Assembly: GCA_958510825.1 (NCBI GenBank)
Contig: OY294049.1
Location: forward strand, 38,778,774-38,842,773
Source: Brachypterus glaber
Lineage: Eukaryota > Arthropoda > Insecta > Coleoptera > Kateretidae
Direction: 5' to 3'
DNA length: 64,000 bases
Shown: positions 45,618-57,500 of the stretch, in pieces
How the letters are laid out: the number at the start of each line of letters is the position of its first letter
Numbering within the stretch: position 1 is the stretch's first letter
Program-made: the position numbers and the translations under genes
The notes under the pieces: generated by a model
The model's database searches: none
What the model saw: the letters and a program-made list of their open reading frames with translations, nothing else
What the model was told of the DNA's origin: nothing

Positions 45618-46300
45618 GTTCAGTGCTAGTTGTTTTCAAAGAATTCATGTATCTCGTTTTAAAGACATAAAAATCGTATGACAACTGGATATAAAAGATA
45701 AATGTGTAACAAATTGTTACCAACAATATATAAAATAGAGGTAGTTCAAACACGAGGCGGGCCTAAACTTGGCCAAGTCTCGTATTATCTGATCTTGTCT
45801 CCGTCGCGACGAAAAGTCCAAACAAATTGTTACTAACAATATATAAAATAGAGGTAGTTTAAACACAAGGCGGGCCTAAGCTTGGCAAAGTCTCGTGTTA
45901 TCTGATCTTGTCTCCGTCGCGACGGGTAAACATATAAAATGATGATTGGGGTGCAGGACTTGGATTTATCGTTAAGTGGCACTACCCTTCCAAATTTCAA
46001 CTAAATTGGTGCACTAAAATATTTTTTTTGTAATTCGTACTTGGTGTTACAAAACAAAAAATCAAAAAAATTGTAAATTTTACAATAGTAGTGTAATTTA
46101 ACTAATAAATAGGTTTTCACAGTGCAATTATAAGACCTTCAAGTAATTTCGTAATTTGTAAAGTAATTTTGGCTTTTATTCTTTTTCAAGATATTGTAAC
46201 AATATGGAGCCGTCTCCCGGAGAGTTGTATTACTTTTATTTTATAAGAAATTCTACAAAAGTTTCCTGGTACCCAAATAAAATTATTTTATATTCTTATG
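45618..46300 (+). other. Probable 3' UTR of the DOMON/SEA gene, with a 113-bp tandem duplication
   Basis: This follows the stop codon. Units 45708-45810 and 45821-45923 are near-identical with a period of 113 bp. Each contains gaggcgggcctaa and ends in the self-complementary CGTCGCGAC. Possible poly(A) signals include AATAAA near 46278. The exact transcript end is not determinable here. Confidence 0.5.
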
Positions 46301-47484
46301 ACGAAAAAATATTGAGAACAATATATTTTACGGTAATTTAAAGGAAAGCGATTTGTAACCAATAAATTATAGGTAATGAACATAATTACCAATATTTGTT
46401 AGTATTTCTTACCTTAAAATACGTAATATTTAAAATCCAGCGGTAATTGTACTTAAATTATGATAAGTTAGTTATAATTAATTATAATTAATATTAATTT
46501 TATAAAATCAGTCAGTCTCCATGATGAACCCTATATTTTTAATATGGTTCTCAGGTTACACACCGTTGTTACTCATGATTCAAAATTACCAATAAAAACA
46601 ATGCAACAAAAAATTAAAAGAACATATAATTTTAAGTTAATCAGTCTTATTTTCCAAATAATTTAATAAATGTTGACTAAAATAGTCCAATTTTAGGATA
46701 GTTGAAAATTTCAACTTTTATTTTTAGACCACTGAAGGTGGGATTTAAATAAAGTCGAAACATGGTCAAAATCATATATTAATATTTGGAACCTGAAACT
46801 AATTAATAACTAAAAAATAGTTAATCTAAAATTATAATTATTAGAAAATGGTAAATAATAATAATTTCTGCTACTATTTATTTTTTTTTTGTATAAATGG
46901 CTTCTTTTAAAATAAGTATTAGCAATAGGGAGCTATATGTATATTTTATAATTTTATATTTTATTATATCTGAATAATCTTTTTGTGTGGACATAATTTG
47001 TGCCTTAAAAATATTTTTTAACCAATACAAAATTAATCTAAGTCAATTTTTGGAAAGGGCACAAAATTATGCATTATTTCATAGATAATTATAAAAATAG
47101 TTTTTTTATTAGATATGTTAAAGCCAAATAATATTTTTCAAATAATTATGGCATTTTTTTAAGTTTGTTCTATATTTTTTTATGTAAATAGTTCAAAATT
47201 TTATTTATACATTATACAAAATATATGTTGTAAATGAAGAAACAAATAGATATAGGAACATTATACTATTTTTAATAAAAATCTGTTATGTATTATAAAA
47301 AATAAAGATACTAAATTAAAAAAAAAAACTTTTTTAATATCAGAGGAGACAACAAAGATAAAACATTTTTTTTTTAACATTTTTAATAAAATATATAATT
47401 TAACTTTAGTATATAAATGACATTCCTTAAAGCCTATTTGAGTAGCGATCAATATAAAACCAATAAATCCTTTTAAAACTAATA
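46301..47484. other. Non-coding, AT-rich
   Basis: At 46727-46765 a ctgaaggtgg .. gtcgaaac stretch resembles the Penelope-type ribozyme motif but departs from the core. No other structure seen. Confidence 0.4.
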
Positions 47485-48469
47485 ACACAGGCCCGCAAAA
47501 AAAAATTGTGAGTCTCGGATTCCAATATGATATTCCTATGTATTTTTTCCCGCTGAAACCGAATCCGTAACCCGTTTTACCCTTACACGTCAGGATTTTG
47601 ACATAACCTCAAAAAATACTACTGAAACCGCTAAAATCATCTACACCATACCACTTTCGCCCCCTTCCTCCAAATTCGTAATTTCGTAACCCCATAATCC
47701 CCTAACCTCGAAATGCCATTACTCCATAACCTCAAAACCGCGTAACCTCATTAAGTAGAAAAATCTGGTTCAGGAAAACAGAACAATTACGTGAAATTTT
47801 CTTGTAGAACATAGTTTTGAATAAGTAACTGTATAACCCTAAAATCCCATCACACCTCCTAACCCCTTCACTCCGTAACCTCATATATTATAACCTCTTA
47901 ACCCCATCATCCTGTGGAGAAGTCCGGTTCTCGAAATCATAAGAGTTTTGTGAGTGAAGTCATGAATCAGGGTCTACTTCATTATTTCTTTAACCGGACT
48001 TCTCCACAGAATAGGATAACGGGATTAAGGGGATATAGTATATGGGGTTACGAAGTGAAGGAATTTTGAGATTAGGGTGTTAGGGGGGTTTTAGGGTTAT
48101 AGAGTTACTTATCTATGACTATGTTCCACAAAAAAAACTGAAGAATTTTTTCTGTTTTCCCAAACTAGATTTTTCTACTTAATGAAGTTGCGGGGTTTTG
48201 AGGTTATGCGGCTATGGTATTATGAGGTTAGGGGATTATGGGGTTCTAGGGTTATAGAATTATCAATTTGGGGACAGGGGGGTGACAGTGGTTTGGCATA
48301 GATGATTTTAGCGGTTTCAGTAGTTTTTCGGGTGTTTTTTGAGGTTATATCAAAGTCCTGACGTGCAGGGGTTAAACGGGTTGCGGATTCAGATTCAGAG
48401 GGAAAAAATACATAGGAATATCATATTGGAATCCAAGACTCAGAAAAAAAAAAATTTGTGGGCTTGTGT
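47485..48469. mobile_element. 985-bp foldback element with ctaacc/ggttag words
   Basis: The two halves are inverted copies along almost their whole length, from acacaggcccgc to gtgggcttgtgt. They share ggattccaatatgatattcc and meet near 47920-48005 at ccggacttctccacag. Each arm contains many taacccc-like words. Confidence 0.9.
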
Positions 48470-49961
48470 AATTTATTATTTTTTGCATTTTCGGTCATCA
48501 AACATCGAGAAAAAGTGTATGTGAAAAAGAATGTCTGTCTGACAAAATTCTGTAACTTTCAAACAAAATGTCTGATTAAAAAAATCTTTGACCAAACGAT
48601 TGAAGACCTCTGTAGATTGCGTCAGATCAAATATGGTCAACGGAGGAGGGAAGCAAGAACTAGTCAAAAATGGATTTATTGCCTTTTGATTGCTTGCTGC
48701 CCTTTCAGTGATATAAAAACTGAGAAAGTCCATTATTAATACTATCAAAACTGAAAGTAATGCAAAAAACAAACAAATGCCAATGAGGCAAGTTGTAAAA
48801 ATCTGTCCAAATGGTCTTTGTCAGTTTTGATATTATTTTAAACTTGATTTAATTAATATAATACTTAAACCTAATTTTTGGTATTCATTTTATTGTTTAA
48901 AATGTTTTGGTATATGGGTCCTTTTTTTCATTTTAGACGAAATGATATGTTAAAATCAGATTTAGGTCATTCCTTGTAATATACGTAACATTTTAAAACG
49001 TTTTATCATTTAGGCAATAATAAAATATTGTATTTTTAATGTGGAGTAAGAACATTACATAAAAGTCGTAATTTAATTCTATATTAAAAAGACATTGAAC
49101 TAAAATGTTTGCCTCTGCCAACAGTTGACGTGGAATGACCCATTCTTTCAATTATAATCTCAAGGTATACATAATATGTATATTATATTTACAACAAATT
49201 AAAACTAATTTAAATCAAATACTACAGCATTTTATACCACTTTGAATTTGGTCTAACAGATTGTGCCCGCCATCTTGGAATAGGACCTTTACAAGACTCT
49301 GATTTTAGTTTTCGGTGCCTTCAATTAGTCAGCTTCTTTTTGCTACAAACTTGCTATACCAAAATTTGACTTAAAATAGTAGCAAGACATTTCTAAACTG
49401 CAGTATTTTCATAGTATTTAATAAAAAAAAAGTATTATGAGCAAAATGTTAATATAGCACCTTTTAGAACAAGCATTAAAAATCACCAAAATATTGTAGC
49501 CAAAATCACAAAATTCATTGTCAATTTTATAAATGAGCATTTATGTATATTAATATAATTATATTATATATTATATTATAATTATAATGGATGTAAATTT
49601 TACAGATATGATTTATAAAATAATATAAATATATACAGATAATCAATCATTTTGGTATACATCCCTTGCACACCTTTACTCAATAACAAATCGCGACTGG
49701 CGTCCTAAACGCAGACGATTGATCCCGAGTTCCTACGAGAGTAAAGCAGCTTGCCATAAGAAGGATACAAATTCTACTTTGAAAGTGTATTCTAAACGAT
49801 TGGATAATCTGTATAAATATAATATAAACAAAATTATATTATTCAAAGCGCATAATTTATGTAAGTACTATTGTCTATTTACATGGTGATTAACCCTTTA
49901 ATTGCGGCATTTTTCCGCGTGAAACGTACATATAATAAGTGTACGTTATACATATTATGTA
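48470..49961. other. Non-coding, AT-rich
   Basis: Nothing recognised beyond low-complexity AT stretches. Confidence 0.4.
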
Positions 49962-50557
49962 CAGTTCATTTCAACAAAACTGGAAAAGTGGGGTTATAAA
50001 AAAAATTGCATTGTGAACTATCTTTCATTTGACAAATATTTGTTTACTTGTTAATAAAATTAGTGTCAATATTGTTATTGCCACATCAATATCAAAGTCA
50101 AAAAATGTTGGTGTATATTTTTAAAATTGGGAGAGATAAAGCAGAAAAACAAGAATACTGGTGTAAAACCCATAATTATAATTTTTAAATTAATGAACTA
50201 TACCTAGTTGTAGGAGACCAATATACTAGTAGTGTTTTTTAAAAATAAAGGTATTTAAAACAAGTTTATTAGATACAAAATATATTGATAAGGGGATTTA
50301 ATAATAGACATTTTAGAATAGGGATATTTTAGAGCAGAAATACAGTAATTAACAATAGAGATACGCTTCAAAATCCAAATAGTATTTACTAAACACAAAT
50401 GCATAGAATAACATATGATTTTTAACATGGTTAAACTAACCTTATTTTTCAAACAGGCATAACCCCATTTAAATAATCCACATTCACACAACTAAATTTT
50501 ATGGAAAACATGAAATTTTACTTAACCCCACTTTTCCAGTTTTTTTGAAATCAACTG
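49962..50557 (-). mobile_element. Family D TIR element, copy 2
   Basis: Inverted copy of 42341-42959, with TA on both sides (49960-49961, 50558-50559). The TIR is slightly diverged: the gttggtacc segment has decayed to gttcatttc here. Confidence 0.92.
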
Positions 50558-50559
50558 TA

Positions 50560-52007
50560 TAAGACGTTTGCAGCAGTTTTATTTTTAATTATTTCCTTTG
50601 ACAGCAAATTTTAATGAAAACTGTGTAATTCGGAAGATTATTTTTTAACGATTTAAAATATGTCAAACCAACTTTTATATTTTTTTCATCGCAAATTGAT
50701 ATAAATTGTTTTATTACTTATCTTGATATTTTTACGGCCATATTCTTTGATTTGGTTAATTTAATTACAATCTCAACTGCTAAACTAAAACCTTTTTGTC
50801 CATTTTTAAATTGCAAATTATAGTTCTGTCAATAGTTTAGTCACTTACTGCAGTACTGCATGTTCATAAAAGTCAACCTATAAAAACTGTCAATAAAAAG
50901 AATATTTTAACGTATTTTTTGGTAAATAATAAATTAATAACAATAATTATAAATAGTAATATATTCATATTTAATTATTAATTAGTTTTAGGTATGAAAT
51001 CTTGTTGTAAAAGAGAAATACTGAAAAACAAAATACCACAGCAATTATCACTAGAATTTTCTACAGTAGAAAATTCCCAATTTAGCTATAATATGATTGG
51101 ACAGAAATAAACACGTGGACAGAAATATTGTTAAATGATTGGTTGATAAAAACGTAAAAAATAATCAGCTAAATTAGGGCTCAATATCAATCAAACCCGT
51201 CCGATAAGAACAAGAACAAGAAAATTTTTAAATATTTGATTTTTATGGCAACTTATACATAATTATGGTAGGAGATTTATAAAAAAAAAAATCGGACGGT
51301 TTTAGATTGGTCCTTAGTACCTACATACAACTCCTTTAAACTTCTTTAAACTAGAAAGAGATATTTTAAAATAGTCTTACATTAGGAGATAACCCTATAA
51401 AAAAAATTAAAAACTCACGAAATCCCATGAATTTTCAAATGAAAACTGCATAAAATCTTATGAAAACATGTAAAATCTTATGAGACGTCATCAAATCTTA
51501 TGAAACCTCATGTAACTTTATGGACTTCATATGAAACTTCTTGTACCATCATTTTCATAGAAAACGCTCACATCACAGAACCCTGAGGTTCCCCAACATT
51601 TTAAATTTTTAGTTGTGGTATATGTACTTTACTAAGATTGACACTGACATTTTCCGTAATAATTAAGTAAAGTTAAAGTACAGTCTATATTATATAGTGC
51701 AAGTCCTATAACTGTCTTTAAGCATATATGCTTATAAGCAAAAAGGTTAACAAATTTTATTATAAATGATATTTATACAGTATGTCTCCAGATAGAGTTA
51801 CAAAGAGGAATTTATTTTTTATTTTTGATTTGATCTCAAAAAAAGTCACTGTTTATAACTTGCCCTGCTTGATTTTAAACTCACAAAACACTAAGCGCTT
51901 TTTGTACAATTCTTACGGTTCATGGGATAATGTTTTTTTCTTCAAAATAGTGTCTTCAAAAATATAAAGAAAAAAAAACATCATCAAGAGTGACTTATTT
52001 TAAGATA
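50560..52007. other. Non-coding; a tcatgaaa word patch
   Basis: 51420-51545 repeats variants of aaatcttatgaaa about six times next to ccctataaaaaaa (51390). A matching tttttttataggg is at 52535, so an element could span 51390-52548; this is weakly supported. Confidence 0.4.
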
Positions 52008-52395
52008 TCAAAAATAAAAAAATCTTCTTTGTAATTCTAACAGTTGGTTTGTGTAATTTGGTGTAATTTTTGCGTGCCAAGCCTCAATGATGGCCTGTCG
52101 TAATTCTTCAGCATTATGACCCAGGAAAGTTAGTTTCTTCCCTCGCTCTGACTCCGGTATGGAAAGGGTTTTCCCGCAGATAATTCATTAATTGCATATC
52201 TTCTTCTGCACTACTCATTCTACTTCGAACAGAACCCCGCTTTCTGCTAATCTGTCCAGTTTCCTCAAGTTTTTTCTTTGCTCGCATTATAGTGCTGTTT
52301 GCAACATTTAATTCAGTGGCTATTTCACGTACACTTATCCCGTCATTTATTCTTGCTGTTATAATACATTTTTGATAATTTGTAAGCTGCGGCAT
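52008..52395 (-). pseudogene. Internally deleted Tc1-like transposase
   Basis: From ATG at 52395: MPQLTNYQKCIITARINDG and VREIATELNVANSTIMRAKK form the helix-turn-helix that starts Tc1 transposases, followed by the RKRGSVRSRMSSAEED linker. After about 85 codons the sequence jumps, out of frame, to LGHNAEELRQAIIEAWHAKI, which corresponds to the end of the protein. The catalytic middle is gone. Confidence 0.8.
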
Positions 52396-54370
52396 AACTA
52401 ATGTGAATTATTTTGACAAGTAATGTCATAATAATATTTGACAAATAAATGTCAAAGAGACCTTGATAAAGTTCAATATAATCTGTAACATTTTTAGGTG
52501 TAAGCGTTTATTATGAAAACGATGGTATGAGGAGTTTTTTTATAGGGAAGTTAAATTCAACTTTAAACCTAATTTTGATTTTAATGAATTAGATTTTAAT
52601 ACATTTTAAGAGATAACGCCATCTAAATAAATCTAAAGATTTTGTATAATTTTAAAATAATAAAAAACAATCATATTATTAGATAGTAGATGGCTGGATT
52701 AGGGTTATTTATATTAAAAAACGTTTTTTAATATAAATAACCCTAATCTAACTATCTAATATTATTGTTGGGTTACCAAACCAAGCTTAAAAAAAATCAT
52801 ATTATTGTTGATTTATTTGTCTCAAATTATTACTGGACGGTAAAAAATTATTATCTTATTTTATAATTTATATTTTGAAAATTTGGCACACATGCTGACA
52901 GTGTAAAATACAGGGCAAAGAAAAGTTTTTATCTCTTTTTTTTCATAAATTAATTTTGGTTATACCAGATACAGTTGAACTAATTTCTTAGAAAAATTAT
53001 AATTTTTATCATATATGATTATGAAATTATTTTGAAACTATGTAGTTTTGATAAAATAAGTTTACAGATTAGGACTAACATTCATTATCACAATGTAATT
53101 CAATTTTTTTAGATGTATAGGAATGTATGGGAGATAAACATAATTTTTACAGAGTAATCGTACACACAGTTAGTCGTATCAGAACAACACGGCTTCAACC
53201 AACATTTTTTCAGATTTTTACTTTTTTGCATTTTTGAATAGAGCTTTTTGCTGCCTTTTTGACTGTACCTAAAGAATAAGAATTTTATGCACATAGCCCA
53301 TTATATTTACAATGCAACCAGGTTCTATCTGCATTTTTTGAGATTTTTTTTAGTGAATTGTGGTTCTAACTGAAAATAAAGTTACTTACTTAAAAATACA
53401 TAAAAAAGGTACCATTTATGTAACACCATAGGGCCAATGGTTTTCGAGAAAATTGCAATTTAAACATCTTTCACGTTCTGAGTATCAAATATAAACTAAA
53501 AAATGCGCCAATAAAAAATTTAATGCTGCAGAGTGATTCTACATCAAAAACTATAACATAAAGTTTTTATTATAGCTTAAGGAAGCTTCTATAAAAAAAT
53601 AAAAACCCTTAAAGTTTGCAACCCGCTTTACTCTTTATTTTTATATCATATATAAAAAAAAGTAATTTTAATAGTTTTTCACTGATATGCTATACAAGGG
53701 GATTTTAATAAGTTTTCAATGCAAAAGAATAATTACATATTAGGTGCCTACAAAATATCCAAAAACAGACGTTTTTCGGTATTACTCAAAATTTCTTCCA
53801 TCGATTTTTTTAATTTTTAGTTTCCCTTAACAATAACTGACATCAATTTTGGGTGGAGGTGAAAATTAAAAAAAAAACATGTTTTGGACCCGCCGTACTT
53901 TTTTAGTCCGTAATGATAGAAGAATCCTGATATAAATATGTATGCAAACAACCTAACTTTTTATATCGGTGGTTTAAGCGGTTTCTTTTGTTGGTTTGGT
54001 GTTTTTGGTGCCATTAGTAATGTGCTAATGGGGGCATAGCCTCCCATTCAAAACAGGGAAATTATATTTCTGATGGAAAACATGCCTTAAAAATTTTAAA
54101 ATGACACTGTGTACGAATATCTTATTGATACAAATTGTGTGTACGATTAGTCACTCCTTAATTTTTATGCGCCTGTCCAGAAAATCATTCATCACTGGGC
54201 TAAAAAGTAGCTCTTTTCCATACTACCCAGATAATATAGTAAGTCCAGGGAGCGCATGAAAAATTTTGTAACTAGTCCTGTAAAGTATTACTTTCTGGAC
54301 TTTTAACATAAATAACTATTTCCTACAAGCTTGCGGAAAGTAGTTAAGCCCGACTTTTCGCCGGCTTGGT
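52396..54370. other. Non-coding, AT-rich, with one perfect palindrome
   Basis: 52697-52748 is a 52-bp perfect palindrome (26-bp arms, no loop). At 54226-54300 gtccaggg/tctggac words near cccagata may be a decayed relative of the 13443 element. No gene seen. Confidence 0.5.
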
Positions 54371-54379
54371 TTTTAATGT

Positions 54380-54385
54380 TTTATT
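54380..54385 (-). terminator. Likely poly(A) signal of STIMATE
   Basis: Plus-strand TTTATT reads AATAAA on the minus strand, about 117 nt beyond the stop codon. No other canonical signal is closer downstream. Confidence 0.5.
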
Positions 54386-54501
54386 ATTGTATGCATGTGG
54401 TTTCCGTAAGCCTGTAGAAAAAATATGTTTTGTAACATGTGCGGAAAGAATCTTTTTCGCACTTGTTAGGAAAACTGATTATTAAAACATACCTATACAT
54501 T

Positions 54502-57500
54502 TTATACGACGATATTCCTATTAATTGGTATTGTTTCGGTGTCCAACAGGTCGTCATCAGCCGACAAGAGTATATCACTTTCGGAGTCAATTTTTTTTCG
54601 CAAGTTACGATATTTTACCTTCGCCCGTTGCAGGAGGCCTTCCTCCGAAGAAATGCTGTTTCTCCTTCTTTTGGCAGGGTCTTTGTACATCAAAAAGTTG
54701 TCCGTCACCCAAAACATTAACATCTAAAAACGTAATTCACCTGTAGTGCACGTCAAAAGTCCGCCCTTTTCCCCTTTAACTTTTGAACGGATTAAGATAT
54801 CTTTAAAAAAATTAAAAACTATCATTTTCAAAATTTTTTCATTTTTCGAAAAAATATTTCTGAAAAAAAAATTGTTGAATTCTTTTTTTAATTTTTGTTG
54901 TATTTTTTTTATTTTTGTTTTCTAAAAAAAAAATATTTAAAAATCTTTTTTTTTTATTATACCGTAGTTTCGAATTTTCCAAAAATTTTAAAAATCGTCG
55001 TAGACAAAAAATTTTTGGATATAAATTTTTTTCATTAAAATAGCGTTACAAAATTTGCGTTGCGTAATACTTGAACACTCCCTAACTCAAGAAAGATAAT
55101 CCGATCGACTTTTAATTTTCAGGAAAGATCAAGTTCTACGAAGAGAAGATCCCTATTATTTTTAAAAGTAAGTAAACTTAAAAAAGAATAAATAACTATC
55201 ATTTTCAAAAAAAATTTAACGTAGCATTACATACATATCTTCACGGCTTGTTTTTATGCACCTTGACCCTATAAGTTAAACTAACCTACCTATCTAGTAA
55301 ACTATGTTTGTTTTAACAAGTAAAATAATTAAAATTTAATTTTTTAACGTTAAACCAGTTAGTTATTGAACTCTTATTGATAACAATGCTTTTATTTATA
55401 ATTGACTCTTTTATGGTTATTTTAACCTTTTGTTATGCTAATGTATTCTTATCTATCTGTTTATGAGTTATTGCTGTCCATATAATCATTTTCTATAATA
55501 ATAATGCTATATTATGAATAACAAGCAACAAACTAATAACTCTTCTCTCTAGAATAGGCATTTCATTCGTAAAAACTGACAAAAACGTCGGCAACATAAA
55601 CATTCGTCTGTCTTACTCGCACATCTTTATTCTAACAGAGACAACAATACCAGTTACTGGTAATTGTTATTGTTCGGGCCTGAATATACCTACGATACTT
55701 TATTTTAACGGTATGCATATTCTAGAAAGAGTTATTAGTTCGTTGGAATAACTGAACTTGAGTTACTTACATTGATGAAAAAAGGAATTATTAGCATCAC
55801 AAACGCTAATTCTATTTTTGGGTTGTTAATTGGTGACAAAATAAAGTCTTTAACATTTTCCCAAAAATCTAGTTGCATAAACAACGTTATTGTGACCTTA
55901 ACAACCACCATTAAGCCTACATATAAACAACATTGAGCTAACCATGCGTTAACTTGCGGAGGTTTACCTAAAAACAAAAAAAAAATAAAAAAAATATAAA
56001 ATATTTTCGTAATTTTTTTAAATTTTAAAAAACAAGTACCTTTTTTTAATATTTAAGTATGTATATCCCCAGGATATACTTTTGTTACTAAACGAGAACT
56101 TGCGACTTCCCCAGGATATACTTTTTTTACTAAACGGGAAGTCAAGCGACTTCCGTACCCGTATATCCCATGGATATACCTTGTACATCCCAAATGTCCT
56201 TTATGTGTCCCAGGGACGTCCCGAGGGATATATCCCGGGGACATACTACCCGTAAATCCCTGGCATATCCCGCAAGGACATCCCGGGACATCCCCTCGGA
56301 ACGTTCCTGTGATGTACAATGGACATACTGAATAGTCCTTGGGATATACGGGCAGTATATCCTCAGGACATACCTTTCAGGATATCCTTGGAATATACGA
56401 CTAATGTCCCGGGACATGCGACATTAAAACGAAATTAAGAGGTTATCCGGAGGATATTGTGTGCTAACTGGGTATTTTAAGGATTTTTTTTTAATGAAAA
56501 TGGTTGCACAAATTTTCTTAGATACACTTACCATATTCTCCAAAATTAATAGCTTCCCAGCCTTTGGTCCTTGATAAATATTGACTTATTCTAATACCAA
56601 CAAATATGATTAAAAGACCCATTGACGAATCCAATAAAAAGTTAATTAAGTACCTAAAAGTTTAAGTTGTTTATATTTTGAGAAAATTGTGCCTCCTATA
56701 ACTGTTTTTATTTTTTCAAGGTTTGTCCACATGTTGATTTTGACTACATTTTAATAAAATGATTTTAATGTTAAAGAGATTTTTCTGGGGGGAGGCTAAT
56801 TTGATTCCAAGGGGCTAATACTTCTCCAGATTGCGCCCATAAGTGTAATTATAATTTTCTTGATATACCCTGGTGGAAAATATCCTTAGAACGACTTGAC
56901 CTAACGTTAGATGAATGTGGTTTGAATGTTAGATCCCTAACGTTAGGGTATAACGTTAGAATAACGTTTATCTAGCGTTAGAAGTTTTAAAAAACGTTAG
57001 ATAAACGTTATCTAACGTTGGGCAACTAATGTTAGGAGTTCTAATGTTATAAATCGAGACATTTATACAATTAATAAGCGTTGTAAAAAACGTTTATCTA
57101 ACGTTAAATTTCTACTAGGGTAAGTTCTTATACAAGTACAATTAAAAATTACTAATATAGCATCATAATAAAATTATACAATAATTATTTTAATATAATT
57201 AATTAGGTATAATTTGATTATGTATGTTTATAGGTAGTACTTTATACCTATAAATTATATGTATATGTTGATTTTAACACAAAACAGTAAGAGTTATATA
57301 TGATTAGAATATCAAGGTTCATTATCATCAATGTTACTTTCTAAATCTGGGATGTTCTTAAAAACAGAGAAAGTAAGAGTAAAAAGAGATAAAATTAGAT
57401 ACTTGTCAATTGCAGAGGTCTTCTTATATGTATTGAAAAGCTTTTGCATTGAAAAAAACTAGTTTCATCTAATTTTATTGCAATGCAGAGAGAATCTAAT

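Noticed and set aside
46727..46765. ctgaagg .. gtcgaaacatgg as a third hammerhead
   Set aside because: The core reads CUGAAGG instead of CUGANGA and no stem II pairs properly.
47560..48400. Telomere remnant suggested by taacccc/ggggtta words
   Set aside because: The words vary and are mirrored in the two foldback arms; there is no uniform TTAGG or TTAGGG array.
48458..48772. Overlapping 93- and 98-codon frames on opposite strands
   Set aside because: No domain, start inside or next to the foldback element, and no splice context.
54439..54746. Plus-strand frames opposite the last STIMATE exon
   Set aside because: The minus strand carries the conserved STIMATE C-terminus; the plus frames are shadows.
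56142..56417. 91-codon minus frame rich in Gly, Ser and Arg
   Set aside because: It is a by-product of the ggatatcc word island in the intron; no domain.
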